64,000 bases of DNA from Rikenellaceae bacterium (GTDB lineage: Bacteria; Bacteroidota; Bacteroidia; Bacteroidales; Rikenellaceae), in NCBI GenBank assembly GCA_902362705.1, contig CABIXK010000001.1:468177-532176 (forward strand). Reading direction: 5' to 3'. Under the pieces are notes generated by a model that had not been told where the DNA came from, made no database searches, and saw nothing but the letters and a program-made list of their open reading frames with translations. Below, one piece after another: positions 17,639 through 26,049 of this stretch. The position numbers and the translations under genes were made by a program. Numbering within the stretch: the stretch's first letter is position 1; each line of letters opens with the position of its first letter.

Positions 17639-19198
17639 TCAGGCGAATTTGCGTTCGAGCAGCTCCATGAGGAACTTGGCACCGTCGGAATTGGCGTTCC
17701 AGGCGTAGTTCTCGGCGATGTGGATCATGCAGTCGTCGAGGTTGTCGAAGCCGTCGAGCACCGCGAGCGCCGCGTCGCACGCCCCGGCGTCGCCGCCGAA
17801 CAGATCGCGGACGAGCAGGAACTTGTCGTTGATGCCGATGGCCCGGCGCAGGTCGTCGACCGCCTCGCAGGCCAGCTCGTCGGCGCGGTCGCGCTGCGGA
17901 GCGAAGGTGTCGGCCAGGGTCTGCACGTCGTGGTTCACAGCCTCGCCCAGCACGGTCACCGGGGTCGCCTCGCCCACGGCACAAGGGCAGGATTCGGCTG
18001 CCGGAGCGGACTGCGACGGAGCAGCCGGGCGGGTTGCGGGCTGTGCCGCGGGAACCGGAGCGGGGTCCTGTGCAGGGGTGGGCTGCGGCGCCGGGGCCGC
18101 AACGGGTTCCGGCGCAGGAACGGGCTCGAATGCCGATTCGGATGCTGCGGCAGGCTGCGCGGGCTGAACGGGCTGTGCGGCGGGTGCAGGTGCGGATACC
18201 GGGGCGGGCTCGACCGCGGCACGGGACGCCGCCTCCGCTGCTACAACCTCGGAATCTGCCGGGGCCGCGGGCATTGCAGGCGCGGGCGCAGCGGGTGCCG
18301 CCCCGACGCCGGCAGGCGCCTCGGGAGCGGCGGGCGTCGCCGCATCGGTCATGAAATCTTCGGGAGCCGGCGCGGGCTGCACCACGGGGGGCGGCATGCG
18401 CTGCGACGGAAGCACCGGGTCGGGATCGTAGAGCGACATGATGACCCGCTGCTTGTGGCGGTGGCGCACCACCGCCTCCTCGGGACCGAAGAGGGTCGAG
18501 GTCACCGACGACGCGGTCACCGGTGCGGGAGCGGGTTCGGCCGCAGGCTCGACGACGGGAGCCGGTTCGGGTGCGGGCCCGGAAGCCGGAGCCGGCTCGG
18601 GGACGAACTCGGGCGCGGACCCGATGGCAGGCTCTGCGGCGGGGGCGGGTTCAACGGCAGGGGCGAGCTCGACGGGTGCAGGTTCGACGGCGGTGGGAGC
18701 CGCCTCCGAAACCGCCGCGGGGGCCACCGGCTCCTCGACGGCGGGAACGGGCTCCGACGCTGCCGGGACCTCCTCCACGACAACGGGCGTCGTCTCCGGC
18801 GCTGCCGGGATCACCTCCGCAACCGCAGGAACGGACGCTGCCGGCACCTCCTCCGCGACAACGGGAGCTGCATATGCGGGCTCCGCCCCGGCTGCCGGCA
18901 CCTCGGCCGGCGCTTCGGCGACGGGCTCCGGCTCGGCTGCCGGCGCCTCCCACGCGGTCGCTGCGGGCCGCTCGCCGAACGACAGCCCGGCGGCCAGGCC
19001 GAGATCGACGGCGCCGAAAGACTCGGCGGCGGGCGCCGCATCGTGCGCCGGAGCGGCGAACCGCACCGCATCGTAGAGGCTCCGCAATTTGGCGAGCGCC
19101 AGGTCGCGCTCGATGGACGGTATCTCGCCGGCTGCCGACCAGCCGTCGGCCAGCTCCTGAAGGCGTCGCAATTCGCTACGCAAGGTTTCCATATCCAT
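17639..19198 (-). CDS. 519-residue protein with conserved ends and a long Pro/Ala-rich linker
   Basis: Residues 1-48 form a helical segment (LRRLQELADGWSAAGEIPSIERDLALAKLRSLYDAV is its character), residues about 60-410 are dominated by Pro, Ala, Glu and Val in repeated PAPAPE/PVPAAQ-like runs, and the last 90 residues are a compact domain with AIGINDKFLLVRDLFGGD, GFDNLDDCMIHIAENY and DGAKFLMELLERK. I recognise the two ends as conserved in Bacteroidales, but no function is known. No signal peptide. It heads the rsmI operon and is preceded by palindromic promoter repeat C. A stretched, cytoplasmic tether-like protein is the most that can be inferred. Confidence 0.75.
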   Translation of the reverse strand: MDMETLRSELRRLQELADGWSAAGEIPSIERDLALAKLRSLYDAVRFAAPAHDAAPAAESFGAVDLGLAAGLSFGERPAATAWEAPAAEPEPVAEAPAEVPAAGAEPAYAAPVVAEEVPAASVPAVAEVIPAAPETTPVVVEEVPAASEPVPAVEEPVAPAAVSEAAPTAVEPAPVELAPAVEPAPAAEPAIGSAPEFVPEPAPASGPAPEPAPVVEPAAEPAPAPVTASSVTSTLFGPEEAVVRHRHKQRVIMSLYDPDPVLPSQRMPPPVVQPAPAPEDFMTDAATPAAPEAPAGVGAAPAAPAPAMPAAPADSEVVAAEAASRAAVEPAPVSAPAPAAQPVQPAQPAAASESAFEPVPAPEPVAAPAPQPTPAQDPAPVPAAQPATRPAAPSQSAPAAESCPCAVGEATPVTVLGEAVNHDVQTLADTFAPQRDRADELACEAVDDLRRAIGINDKFLLVRDLFGGDAGACDAALAVLDGFDNLDDCMIHIAENYAWNANSDGAKFLMELLERKFA

Positions 19199-19216
19199 AA
19201 TCCCGAATTTTGGTTG

Positions 19217-19290
19217 CGAATATACGAATAAACGAGGGCAAAAGCAAGTCTGCTCGCATTTTGCCGGGCGGGAGCGCCTCCCTGCGCAGC
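19217..19290 (-). promoter_or_regulatory. palindromic promoter repeat, copy C
   Basis: Read on the minus strand it has the left block (degenerate, ending GCTCCCGCCCGG), the palindrome GGCAAAATGCGAGC with CTTGCTTTTGCC, and a -7 TATATTCG (19217-19224). It lies 19 bases upstream of the Pro/Ala-rich protein gene. Confidence 0.7.
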
Positions 19291-19293
19291 CGG

Positions 19294-19320
19294 AAAACGG
19301 CCGACGGGCCCCGTCGGCCG
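19294..19320 (-). terminator. terminator of the DUF418 gene
   Basis: 8-bp stem (19298-19305 with 19313-19320) that extends as a near-perfect 11-bp palindrome, followed by four T on the minus strand. It lies 29 bases past the DUF418 stop. Confidence 0.65.
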
Positions 19321-19348
19321 CCGCGGGGAAAGCGTCGCGCGGGACCGC

Positions 19349-20539
19349 CTACCGGCCGATCCACGTCGCCCGCTTCCACAGCCACTCCAGCGGGCCGTGG
19401 CCGTGGGTGCGCATCCACCGGCGGCAGAAGAGGTACTGAAGGAGGAAGAGCCCCGCACCGAGCGCCGCCGAGGCGGTGATGCCGAGGCGGGCGTGCATCC
19501 CCAGACCCCAATTATAGAAGATCAGCGACCCGACAACGCTCTGCGTGACGTAGTTGGTCAGGCTCATCCGCCCGTAGGGAACGAGCCGCCGCATGGCGCC
19601 GCACAGCCCCCGCGAACGGTAGTAGGCGAACAGCACGCCCGACACCAGCACGAGCATGAACGAGAAGTTGGCCAGCGACGAGGTGACGATGCGCAGCGGC
19701 GCCAGCAAGTTGGCATTGTCGATGAACCGCGGCAGCATGTTGTCGAGCCCGTAGAGGGGGAAGAAGGCGACCAGCGCCCCGGCCAGCACGCGCCCCCACA
19801 GCGGCAGACTGCGCTCGAGCAGCCACCCCCGCCGCCCGGCGAGCATGCCGAGCAGGAACAGACCGGCGGTCTGGAATATGCGCCCGTGGTCCCAGGCCCA
19901 GCCGAGGCTGGCCAGCTGCCCCTCCCAGAGGTTGACCTTCACGGTCTGCCAGAAGGTGCCGGCCGACTGCACGGCATAGGCCGCACCCCACCACTCGCGC
20001 GTGGGGACCGCGGGCGTGAGGTAGGAGGCGTCGAGCGCGGCGCGCCCCGCGTGGTAGAGCGCCACGGGCTGGAGCAGGCATACGAGGGCGAGCCAACCCA
20101 CCGCGCGGTCGCTCGCGCGGCAGGCGGCCACCAGCACGAAGCCCACGAGCGAATACATCACCAGAATCTCGGCCGTGAAGAAAGCGGCGTTGAGGTTGCC
20201 GATGAGGAAGAGCAGCACGAGCCGCCAGCAGAAGCGGCCGCGGAAGTCGCGGCCCCGCATCCGCTCGTTGTCGTCCTGGATGAAGAAGCTGAAGCCGAAC
20301 AGCAGCGCGAAGACGGCGTAGGCCTTGCCGCCCAGCAGGAAAAAGAGCCCGTCCCACACGGCGCGGTCCGAAAAGGAGAGCCAGGGGCTCTGCCCCGCGG
20401 TGTCGGGATAGGAGGAGAAGTTGAAGTGCTCGATGGAGTGGAGCAGCAGGATGCCCATGACGGAGAGGCCGCGCAGCACGTCGGCCACCTCCACGCGCCC
20501 GTGGCGCGGAGCAGGTGCAGGAATCGAAGCGGAGTTCAT
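19349..20539 (-). CDS. DUF418-family integral membrane protein (YeiB-like)
   Basis: A 396-residue protein with about ten transmembrane segments. The N-terminal RVEVADVLRGLSVMGILLLHSIEHF is the signature of the YeiB/heparan-acetyltransferase-like group, and the C-terminal third (GRMSLTNYVTQSVVGSLIFY) is the DUF418 block. Related proteins are thought to move acyl groups or act as transporters, but no function is established for this group. Monocistronic, ending in a hairpin terminator. Start ATG at 20539. Confidence 0.85.
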   Translation of the reverse strand: MNSASIPAPAPRHGRVEVADVLRGLSVMGILLLHSIEHFNFSSYPDTAGQSPWLSFSDRAVWDGLFFLLGGKAYAVFALLFGFSFFIQDDNERMRGRDFRGRFCWRLVLLFLIGNLNAAFFTAEILVMYSLVGFVLVAACRASDRAVGWLALVCLLQPVALYHAGRAALDASYLTPAVPTREWWGAAYAVQSAGTFWQTVKVNLWEGQLASLGWAWDHGRIFQTAGLFLLGMLAGRRGWLLERSLPLWGRVLAGALVAFFPLYGLDNMLPRFIDNANLLAPLRIVTSSLANFSFMLVLVSGVLFAYYRSRGLCGAMRRLVPYGRMSLTNYVTQSVVGSLIFYNWGLGMHARLGITASAALGAGLFLLQYLFCRRWMRTHGHGPLEWLWKRATWIGR

Positions 20540-20853
20540 CGGCGGATCGGAATGGGTTTAGGGATTGATCCGTGCAAGATAGCCATTTTTTGCCGACCGG
20601 CAGCGCCTGCGGCGCCACAAATCGCCCGCGGCATGCGAAAACCGGGCCTGCCGGGCGGGAAATGCGTGTCATCGGGCGGACAGAGGGGAGGCGGGAAAGG
20701 CGCGAACGGAAGAGGCGGCGGGAGCGGGCGGGAGAAACGCGCCGGAGGGCCCGGGCGAACGGGAGCGGAGAGGTCCGCCGGAGGGCCCGAGCAGACAAAT
20801 GCACAGCCCCGAGACGCACGTTCGGAATAGAGGCAAGCCGCCCGGCACGCACC
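20540..20853. other. 314-base gap without a recognisable gene
   Basis: Purine-rich GC sequence. A weak TATCTTGC element at 20574-20581 on the minus strand may be the -7 of the DUF418 gene. A 13-base string (CGCCGGAGGGCCC) occurs twice about 40 bases apart in the right half. Nothing else stands out, and the frames crossing it have no family character. Confidence 0.4.
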
Positions 20854-20900
20854 GAAAAAGCGATGCGGGAGCGCCGGCCGACAGACCGTGCGCTCCCGCA
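20854..20900 (-). terminator. terminator at the end of the PUL operon
   Basis: Perfect 11-bp stem (20864-20874 with 20890-20900), then CGCTTTTT on the minus strand. It lies 24 bases after the GH20 stop and ends the seven-gene operon. Confidence 0.75.
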
Positions 20901-20923
20901 CCGGGACGGAGCGCTACCCCGCC

Positions 20924-22555
20924 CTACTCGGCCCACAGATGCCGGGCGTAGTTGTAGCCGCAGGCGTCGTAGAGCCGGCGCAGGCGGTCGACCCGCCGGC
21001 GGTAGTCGTCCCAGTCCTTGCGGTCGAGGCTCCACGCCGTCTCGACCAGGGCGCTCAGGCGCGGCAGCAGCATATACTGCAGGTGGTCGAAGTCGGCGAT
21101 ATACTCGGTCCAGAGGTTGGCCTGCACGCCGAGGATGAAGCGCCGCTCGCCGGGCGTCAGCCCTGCGCAGGGATCGAACGCGTAGACCTTATCCACGGGC
21201 AGATAGCCGCCCCACGACAGCGGCTCGCCCTCGCCCACCGCCTGCGCATGGTCGAAATAGCAGTAGGTGCCGGGCGACATGATGGCGTAGTTGCCCTGCC
21301 TGGCGGCGCGGATACCGCCCTCGGTGCCGCGCCACGACATGATGGTCGCCGTGGGAGTCACCTCGCCCTCGAGGATCTCGTCCCAGCCGATGAGCTGCTT
21401 GCCGCGGGCGTTGAGGAAGCGCTCGAGGCGCGCCGTGGAGTAGTTCTGCAACTGGCGCCAATGGGTCAGCCCTTCGCTGCGCATGCGCGCGCGGCAGTGG
21501 GGACACCCCTTCCAGTAGGTCATCGGGCACTCGTCGCCGCCGATGTGGACATAGGGCCCCGGGAAGAGCTCCGCGACCTCGGCGAGCACGTTCTCGATGA
21601 ACTCGAAAGTGGTCTCCTTGCCCGGGCAGTAGACGCGGTCGTCGATGTCCCACGTCTGGCGCACCTCGTACTGCTCGCCCGTGCAGCCGAGCCACGGATA
21701 GGAGGCCAGCGCCGAGACGGCATGGCCCGGAAACTCGATCTCGGGGATCACCGTGATGAAGCGCTCTGCGGCGTAGGCCACCACGTCGCGGATCTCCTGC
21801 TGGGTGTAGAACCCGCCGTAGGGGGTCTCGTCGAAGCGGCACGTCTCGTCGTACTCGCCGCCCGGGTCGCGGCCGATGAGCGTGCGCGTGCGCACCGACC
21901 CGAACTCCGTGAGGCGGGGATACTTTCGGATCTCGATGCGCCACCCCTGGTCGTCGGTCAGGTGCCAGTGGAAGGTGTTGATCTTGTGCAGGGCGAGGAT
22001 GTCGAGCAGCCGCTTCACCTCGTCGACCGTGAAGAAGTGGCGCGCGGCGTCGAGCATCACCCCGCGGTAGCGCATGCAGGGCTCGTCGACGATCGTCAGG
22101 CAGGGGATCTCCGCCCGCCGCACATCGCCTGCGCCGAAGGCCTCCGGGGGCAGCAGCTGCCGCAGCGTCTGCACGGCGTAGAAGGCCCCGGCGGGCGATC
22201 CGGCGGCAATGTCGATCCCCTCGGGGCTCACCGTCAGCGCATAGGCCTCCCCGGCCAGCGCGGTGTCGCGCCGGAGCACGACGGCGCCCGCCGCAGGGCT
22301 GTCGGCGCGTCGCAGCGGACGGCCGAAGAGCGCCTCGCCCACCTCGTCGAGCGCGCGGGCGACCGGCTCGGCACCCTCCATCCCGACGACGATCGGGCTG
22401 CGCGCCGAGAGGAGGAAGCTCCCCTCGGCGAGGCCGACCGAGGCCGGCTGCGGAATGACGGCCAGCTCGCCGTCGGCGGGCACGGTCCGGCCGCAGCCGG
22501 CCAGCCCCCACCATGCGGCGCACGCGAGCGCCGCCCTCAGAACGATGTGTCTCAT
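20924..22555 (-). CDS. GH20 beta-N-acetylhexosaminidase lipoprotein
   Basis: A 543-residue exported enzyme with lipobox LAGC (about residues 18-21). A GH20b N-terminal domain (about 25-150) precedes the catalytic barrel, whose acid/base pair is the Asp-Glu in VHIGGDECP; WHLTDDQGWRIEI is another barrel block. It removes terminal beta-linked GlcNAc or GalNAc. Start is the ATG at 22555; an upstream TTG is less likely because it overlaps the ROK stop and lengthens the signal. Last gene of the PUL operon, 20 bases after the kinase. Confidence 0.93.
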   Translation of the reverse strand: MRHIVLRAALACAAWWGLAGCGRTVPADGELAVIPQPASVGLAEGSFLLSARSPIVVGMEGAEPVARALDEVGEALFGRPLRRADSPAAGAVVLRRDTALAGEAYALTVSPEGIDIAAGSPAGAFYAVQTLRQLLPPEAFGAGDVRRAEIPCLTIVDEPCMRYRGVMLDAARHFFTVDEVKRLLDILALHKINTFHWHLTDDQGWRIEIRKYPRLTEFGSVRTRTLIGRDPGGEYDETCRFDETPYGGFYTQQEIRDVVAYAAERFITVIPEIEFPGHAVSALASYPWLGCTGEQYEVRQTWDIDDRVYCPGKETTFEFIENVLAEVAELFPGPYVHIGGDECPMTYWKGCPHCRARMRSEGLTHWRQLQNYSTARLERFLNARGKQLIGWDEILEGEVTPTATIMSWRGTEGGIRAARQGNYAIMSPGTYCYFDHAQAVGEGEPLSWGGYLPVDKVYAFDPCAGLTPGERRFILGVQANLWTEYIADFDHLQYMLLPRLSALVETAWSLDRKDWDDYRRRVDRLRRLYDACGYNYARHLWAE

Positions 22556-22575
22556 CGCAAACACTCTTTTTAAGG

Positions 22576-23412
22576 TCAATCCAGCGCCGAGGCGCCCAGC
22601 AGCCCGACGTGGGGCGTCTGCGTGCGGCAGATGCGCAGCCGCTCGACGCTCTTACGATAGGGAAACGCCTCCAGCCGCTCGCGCATCGCCCGGCTGTAGA
22701 AGTCGAAGGCCTGGGAGATGCTGCCGCCGAAGACGATCGTCTCGGGGTCGTAGGCGTAGAGGATCAGCTCCACGAGCCGCCCCACGTGGCCGCCGAACTC
22801 GCTCCAGAGGGCGAGCGCCCCGGGATCGCCCGCGGCGGCCCGCTCGGCGGCTTCGCGCCCCGTGGTGCCGCGCCCGACGAAGAAGCGGCTCGAGCAGTAG
22901 TATTCGTAGTCGCGGTCGAGGTAGGGAATGCTGCCGATCTCGCCGGCACCCGTGTTGCGGCCGCGGTAGAGCGCGCCGTCGACCACCACGCCGGCGCCGA
23001 CGCCCGTACCCAGCGCCACGCACACCGCGTCGCGCGCACCGCCCGCCTCGCCGAAGCGGCAGACGCCCAGCGCAAAGCAGTTGCAGTCGTTGTCGACGTG
23101 CACGGGGATGCCGAAGCGACGCTCGAGCAGCTCCTTGAGGTGCACCTCGCGCCACGAGGGGATGCCCACGACGTTATAGACGATGCCGCGCGCGGCATCG
23201 ACCACCGAGGGCACGCCGATACCGATCGACGACACCTCCCCGGTCATGACCCGCCCGATGAGGGCGGCGATATGGTCCACGACCTCCCCCTCGGGGCGGT
23301 CGGATTTGCAGGGCTCGGCTTCGAGCCTCTCGAGGCGGCCGTCGCGCACCAGGCCGACACGCACGTTGGTGCCGCCCAGGTCCACACCGATTCTCACCTT
23401 GTGTTCCATCAT
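22576..23412 (-). CDS. ROK-family sugar kinase without the canonical zinc motif
   Basis: A 278-residue ROK protein. The ATP phosphate loop is GVDLGGTNVRVGLV at the N-terminus, and the catalytic Asp is in VHVDNDCNCFALG. In place of the usual CxCGxxGCxE zinc site after a GH motif it has GEIGSIPYLDRDYEYYCSS, with one Cys. It lacks a helix-turn-helix, so it is a kinase rather than a NagC-like repressor. Likely a cytoplasmic hexose or N-acetylhexosamine kinase for sugars released by this locus (inference). Its ATGA start overlaps the phosphoesterase stop by 4 bases. Confidence 0.88.
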   Translation of the reverse strand: MMEHKVRIGVDLGGTNVRVGLVRDGRLERLEAEPCKSDRPEGEVVDHIAALIGRVMTGEVSSIGIGVPSVVDAARGIVYNVVGIPSWREVHLKELLERRFGIPVHVDNDCNCFALGVCRFGEAGGARDAVCVALGTGVGAGVVVDGALYRGRNTGAGEIGSIPYLDRDYEYYCSSRFFVGRGTTGREAAERAAAGDPGALALWSEFGGHVGRLVELILYAYDPETIVFGGSISQAFDFYSRAMRERLEAFPYRKSVERLRICRTQTPHVGLLGASALD

Positions 23413-24413
23413 TTCCTTACTTTGGTAATTTTGCCGCCGGCGAAGCGCACGCGGTCGACGATGCGGCCGTCGCGCTCGCGGATCCAGGTCTCGAACCCGC
23501 GCTCGCCCTCGCAGAGCAGCAGCAGGCGCACGCCGTGGCGGAGGTTGTTATAGGTCGTGTCGTCGCCCGAGAAACGGCCGTAGCCCAGGGCTATGCCGTT
23601 CTCTGCGACCACATAGTCGATGTCGTGGTCGTGGCCCACGAAGACGCCGACAACGTCGCCCTGCTCGACCATCGCGGCGAACATGCCCGCATTGACCGCC
23701 CCGGGGCACTCGTCCTCGGCGGCGCGGCCGACATGCGTATTCTCGGGGTTGCGCCATGCGGCGACGTACTCGGGCAGCGCGATGTGGAAGAAGGCCAGCG
23801 CAGGCAGCGGCGCACCGCCGTTGGCGGCCGTGTAGGCCGCGCTCCGCTCGCGGTACCAGGCGATCTGCCCGGGGGTGAACCAGCCGTAGCCCTCCACCCC
23901 CTCGACGGTCGAGTAGTCGTGCGAATCGAGGCAGTAGAGCAGGGCCGCCGTACCCCGGGCGCCGGGCACTTCGAGCACCAGGTCGGCCAGCTCGCCCGCC
24001 GCGTCGAGCCGGTTGAGGCTGCCGGGCGCGGAGGTCACGATGCGGGCGATCTCGGCGCGCGTGAGGTCCTGCTCGGCGTCGTGGTTGCCCAGCACGACGC
24101 AGAAGGGGGTGCGGTATTCGGCCAGCACGGCCACGAGACGCTCCCACGCCTCGCGGGCCGGACGCCCCGTCACCACGTCGCCCGTGAAGAGCACCAGATC
24201 GGGGCGCTCGGCCTCGAGCACCGCGCGCAGCTGGGCGAGGGTCTTCTCGGCCTCGGCGCGCCGGTAGGGGGTGCCCAGGTCGAGGTGGGTATCGGTCAGC
24301 TGCGCGATCTTGAGCCGGTCGTCGGGCCCGAAAGCGGGGGCCGCGACCTGCGCGCGGAGCGCTCCGGCCACCAGAAGGGCGCAGAGCAGCGAAAGAACTC
24401 TTTTCGTATTCAT
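23409..24413 (-). CDS. exported calcineurin-like metallophosphoesterase
   Basis: A 334-residue protein with a Sec signal peptide (about 1-22, ending LRAQ). The metal-binding motifs of the calcineurin fold are all present in order: QLTDTHLD, FTGDVV, LGNHDAE, then FHIALPEY and VGHDHDID. Proteins of this purple-acid-phosphatase-like group sit in the periplasm and remove phosphate from small molecules. Position between a GH63-like enzyme and a sugar kinase suggests it dephosphorylates a sugar released by the locus (inference). Spacing is 11 bases from the upstream gene and overlap 4 with the next. Confidence 0.87.
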   Translation of the reverse strand: MNTKRVLSLLCALLVAGALRAQVAAPAFGPDDRLKIAQLTDTHLDLGTPYRRAEAEKTLAQLRAVLEAERPDLVLFTGDVVTGRPAREAWERLVAVLAEYRTPFCVVLGNHDAEQDLTRAEIARIVTSAPGSLNRLDAAGELADLVLEVPGARGTAALLYCLDSHDYSTVEGVEGYGWFTPGQIAWYRERSAAYTAANGGAPLPALAFFHIALPEYVAAWRNPENTHVGRAAEDECPGAVNAGMFAAMVEQGDVVGVFVGHDHDIDYVVAENGIALGYGRFSGDDTTYNNLRHGVRLLLLCEGERGFETWIRERDGRIVDRVRFAGGKITKVRK

Positions 24414-24424
24414 GACAATCTGCG

Positions 24425-26038
24425 TTAATCGAGTTTTACGGAGCCGCTGCGCCCGACGCGGACCGTGCGGCACTGCCCGTCGCCCCAGCGGACGACCAGA
24501 TCGAACGGCACGTCGGTCACGACCTCGATCGAGGGCCGCTGCCCGGCCGTGCGGCGCGCGGCGACCTTCAGCGTCACCGAGCCTTCGGGCCCGTAGGGAT
24601 AGCGCTCGATGCCGTGGGCCTCGGTGCGGGCGATGTCCCACTCGATACGCCCCTCCGAGAAGTCGGAGCGGATGCCCAGGATGTACTCGATGAAGAGAGC
24701 GATGGGCGGCAGGCCCGTCCAGCCGACGAACTCCTTGCGGGCCATGAAGCCCGGCTCGATGCGCTCGGGGGCGTAGTACTCCCAGAAGGTGCCGGTGCGC
24801 TTCCACACTTCGAACACGGCGGCGTAGTGGTTCTCGGCGATCTCGCGCGCCAGGTCGCGGAAGCCCTTGCGGCAGAGGCCGTCGACGACCATATAATTGG
24901 TGCCGGGCCACACCCCGCCCTGCCAGTAGCGGCCCAGGGGGTTGTACTTGGGGTGGTCGGCCGAGAGCGACGGCACACGATGGGGGCGGCAGAACTCCGC
25001 CGTGTCGCGCAGGTGGGCCGTCAGCAGCTCCAGCCGCTCGTCGGACAGCACGTCGGTGTGCAGCGCCCAGAAGGCGCCGATGCCCTTCGTGGCGCAGAGC
25101 GAGCCGTCGGCGTAGCGGTCGTGCAGGAAGTCGGTCTCCGTGTTCCAGAGGTGTTCGTTGACGTAGCGGCCCAGCCGCTTCATCTCGTCCTCGAGCTCCT
25201 CGATCTCCTGCCAGCGCTCGATGTGGAAGCCGATCTGCAGCAGCGAGGCGTCGACGAGCAGCTGCTGGAGGTTGGTGTCGAGCCACACCATGTGGCCGTG
25301 GGAGTAGATCGGGTTGTAGCCCGCCGGCACGCGCGGCATGTTGTCCATGCCCGTGCCCCAGCCGCTCGACCAGTAGGTGCCGTCGGGCCAGGTGCGGTTC
25401 TGCCGCCACCACTTGGCGTAGGCGCACAGCGCCGGGAAGACGCGGTGCAGGCGGTCGACGTCGCCGAACTGGCGGAAATACATCAGCTCGGCCCACGGCA
25501 GCAGGTCGGGGCCCGTCGACGTGGGATCGTAGCGCTCGAAGCAGTCCGAGCCGTCGGCGCGGATCTCGCGGCAGATGAAGCCGTCGGGGTGCTGCTTGGC
25601 GTAGAAGTTGTCGAGCGTGCGCTGGAAGGGGAAGTAGCGGTGGCCGTAGCGGGCGAACATCATCATGAAGGAGGCGTCCCACATGAAGATGTTGCCGTTG
25701 TAGGCGATGTCGAGGTAGGGCGAGACGAAGCCCGAGCCCTCCTGCGGCTGGCGGATGTTGCCCACGGCGATCTTCCAGGCGTGCCAGTACATCTCCACCT
25801 CGCGCTCGTGGCCCTGCCAGAAGGGGGCGGGCAGGATCTTCCGCGCCTCGGCGAACGGGCGCGGCTCGATGCGCTCGGGGGTCATCGTGCGGTAGGGATT
25901 CTCGGCGACGAAGACCTCCTTGACGTAGGTGTTCTTGTAGGGCAGCTCGTAGGGCCCCGAGCGCAGGTCCTGCGCCCGGAGCGTCGCCGCGGCCGCGAGC
26001 ACGGCGGCGGCGAGCAATGCGATGGTCTTGCGTTGCAT
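24425..26038 (-). CDS. exported GH63-like (alpha/alpha)6-barrel glycosidase
   Basis: A 537-residue protein with a signal peptide (about 1-22). The mature part is an (alpha/alpha)6 toroid of the trehalase/GH37-GH63 clan: MWDASFMMMFARYG, YDPTSTGPDLLPWAE, GWGTGMDNMPR (candidate general acid Asp), NPLGRYWQGGVWPGTNYMV and FWEYYAPE (candidate base Glu). Related enzymes are processing alpha-glucosidases or mannosylglycerate/glucosylglycerate hydrolases. The exact substrate cannot be read from sequence; an alpha-glucosidase or alpha-mannoside hydrolase fits the locus. Confidence 0.8.
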   Translation of the reverse strand: MQRKTIALLAAAVLAAAATLRAQDLRSGPYELPYKNTYVKEVFVAENPYRTMTPERIEPRPFAEARKILPAPFWQGHEREVEMYWHAWKIAVGNIRQPQEGSGFVSPYLDIAYNGNIFMWDASFMMMFARYGHRYFPFQRTLDNFYAKQHPDGFICREIRADGSDCFERYDPTSTGPDLLPWAELMYFRQFGDVDRLHRVFPALCAYAKWWRQNRTWPDGTYWSSGWGTGMDNMPRVPAGYNPIYSHGHMVWLDTNLQQLLVDASLLQIGFHIERWQEIEELEDEMKRLGRYVNEHLWNTETDFLHDRYADGSLCATKGIGAFWALHTDVLSDERLELLTAHLRDTAEFCRPHRVPSLSADHPKYNPLGRYWQGGVWPGTNYMVVDGLCRKGFRDLAREIAENHYAAVFEVWKRTGTFWEYYAPERIEPGFMARKEFVGWTGLPPIALFIEYILGIRSDFSEGRIEWDIARTEAHGIERYPYGPEGSVTLKVAARRTAGQRPSIEVVTDVPFDLVVRWGDGQCRTVRVGRSGSVKLD

Positions 26039-26049
26039 GACAGCGTGCG

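Noticed and set aside
23409..25682. A 757-residue fusion of the phosphoesterase with upstream sequence
   Set aside because: The N-terminal 420 residues are an out-of-frame reading of the GH63-like gene; a signal peptide begins at the ATG at 24413.
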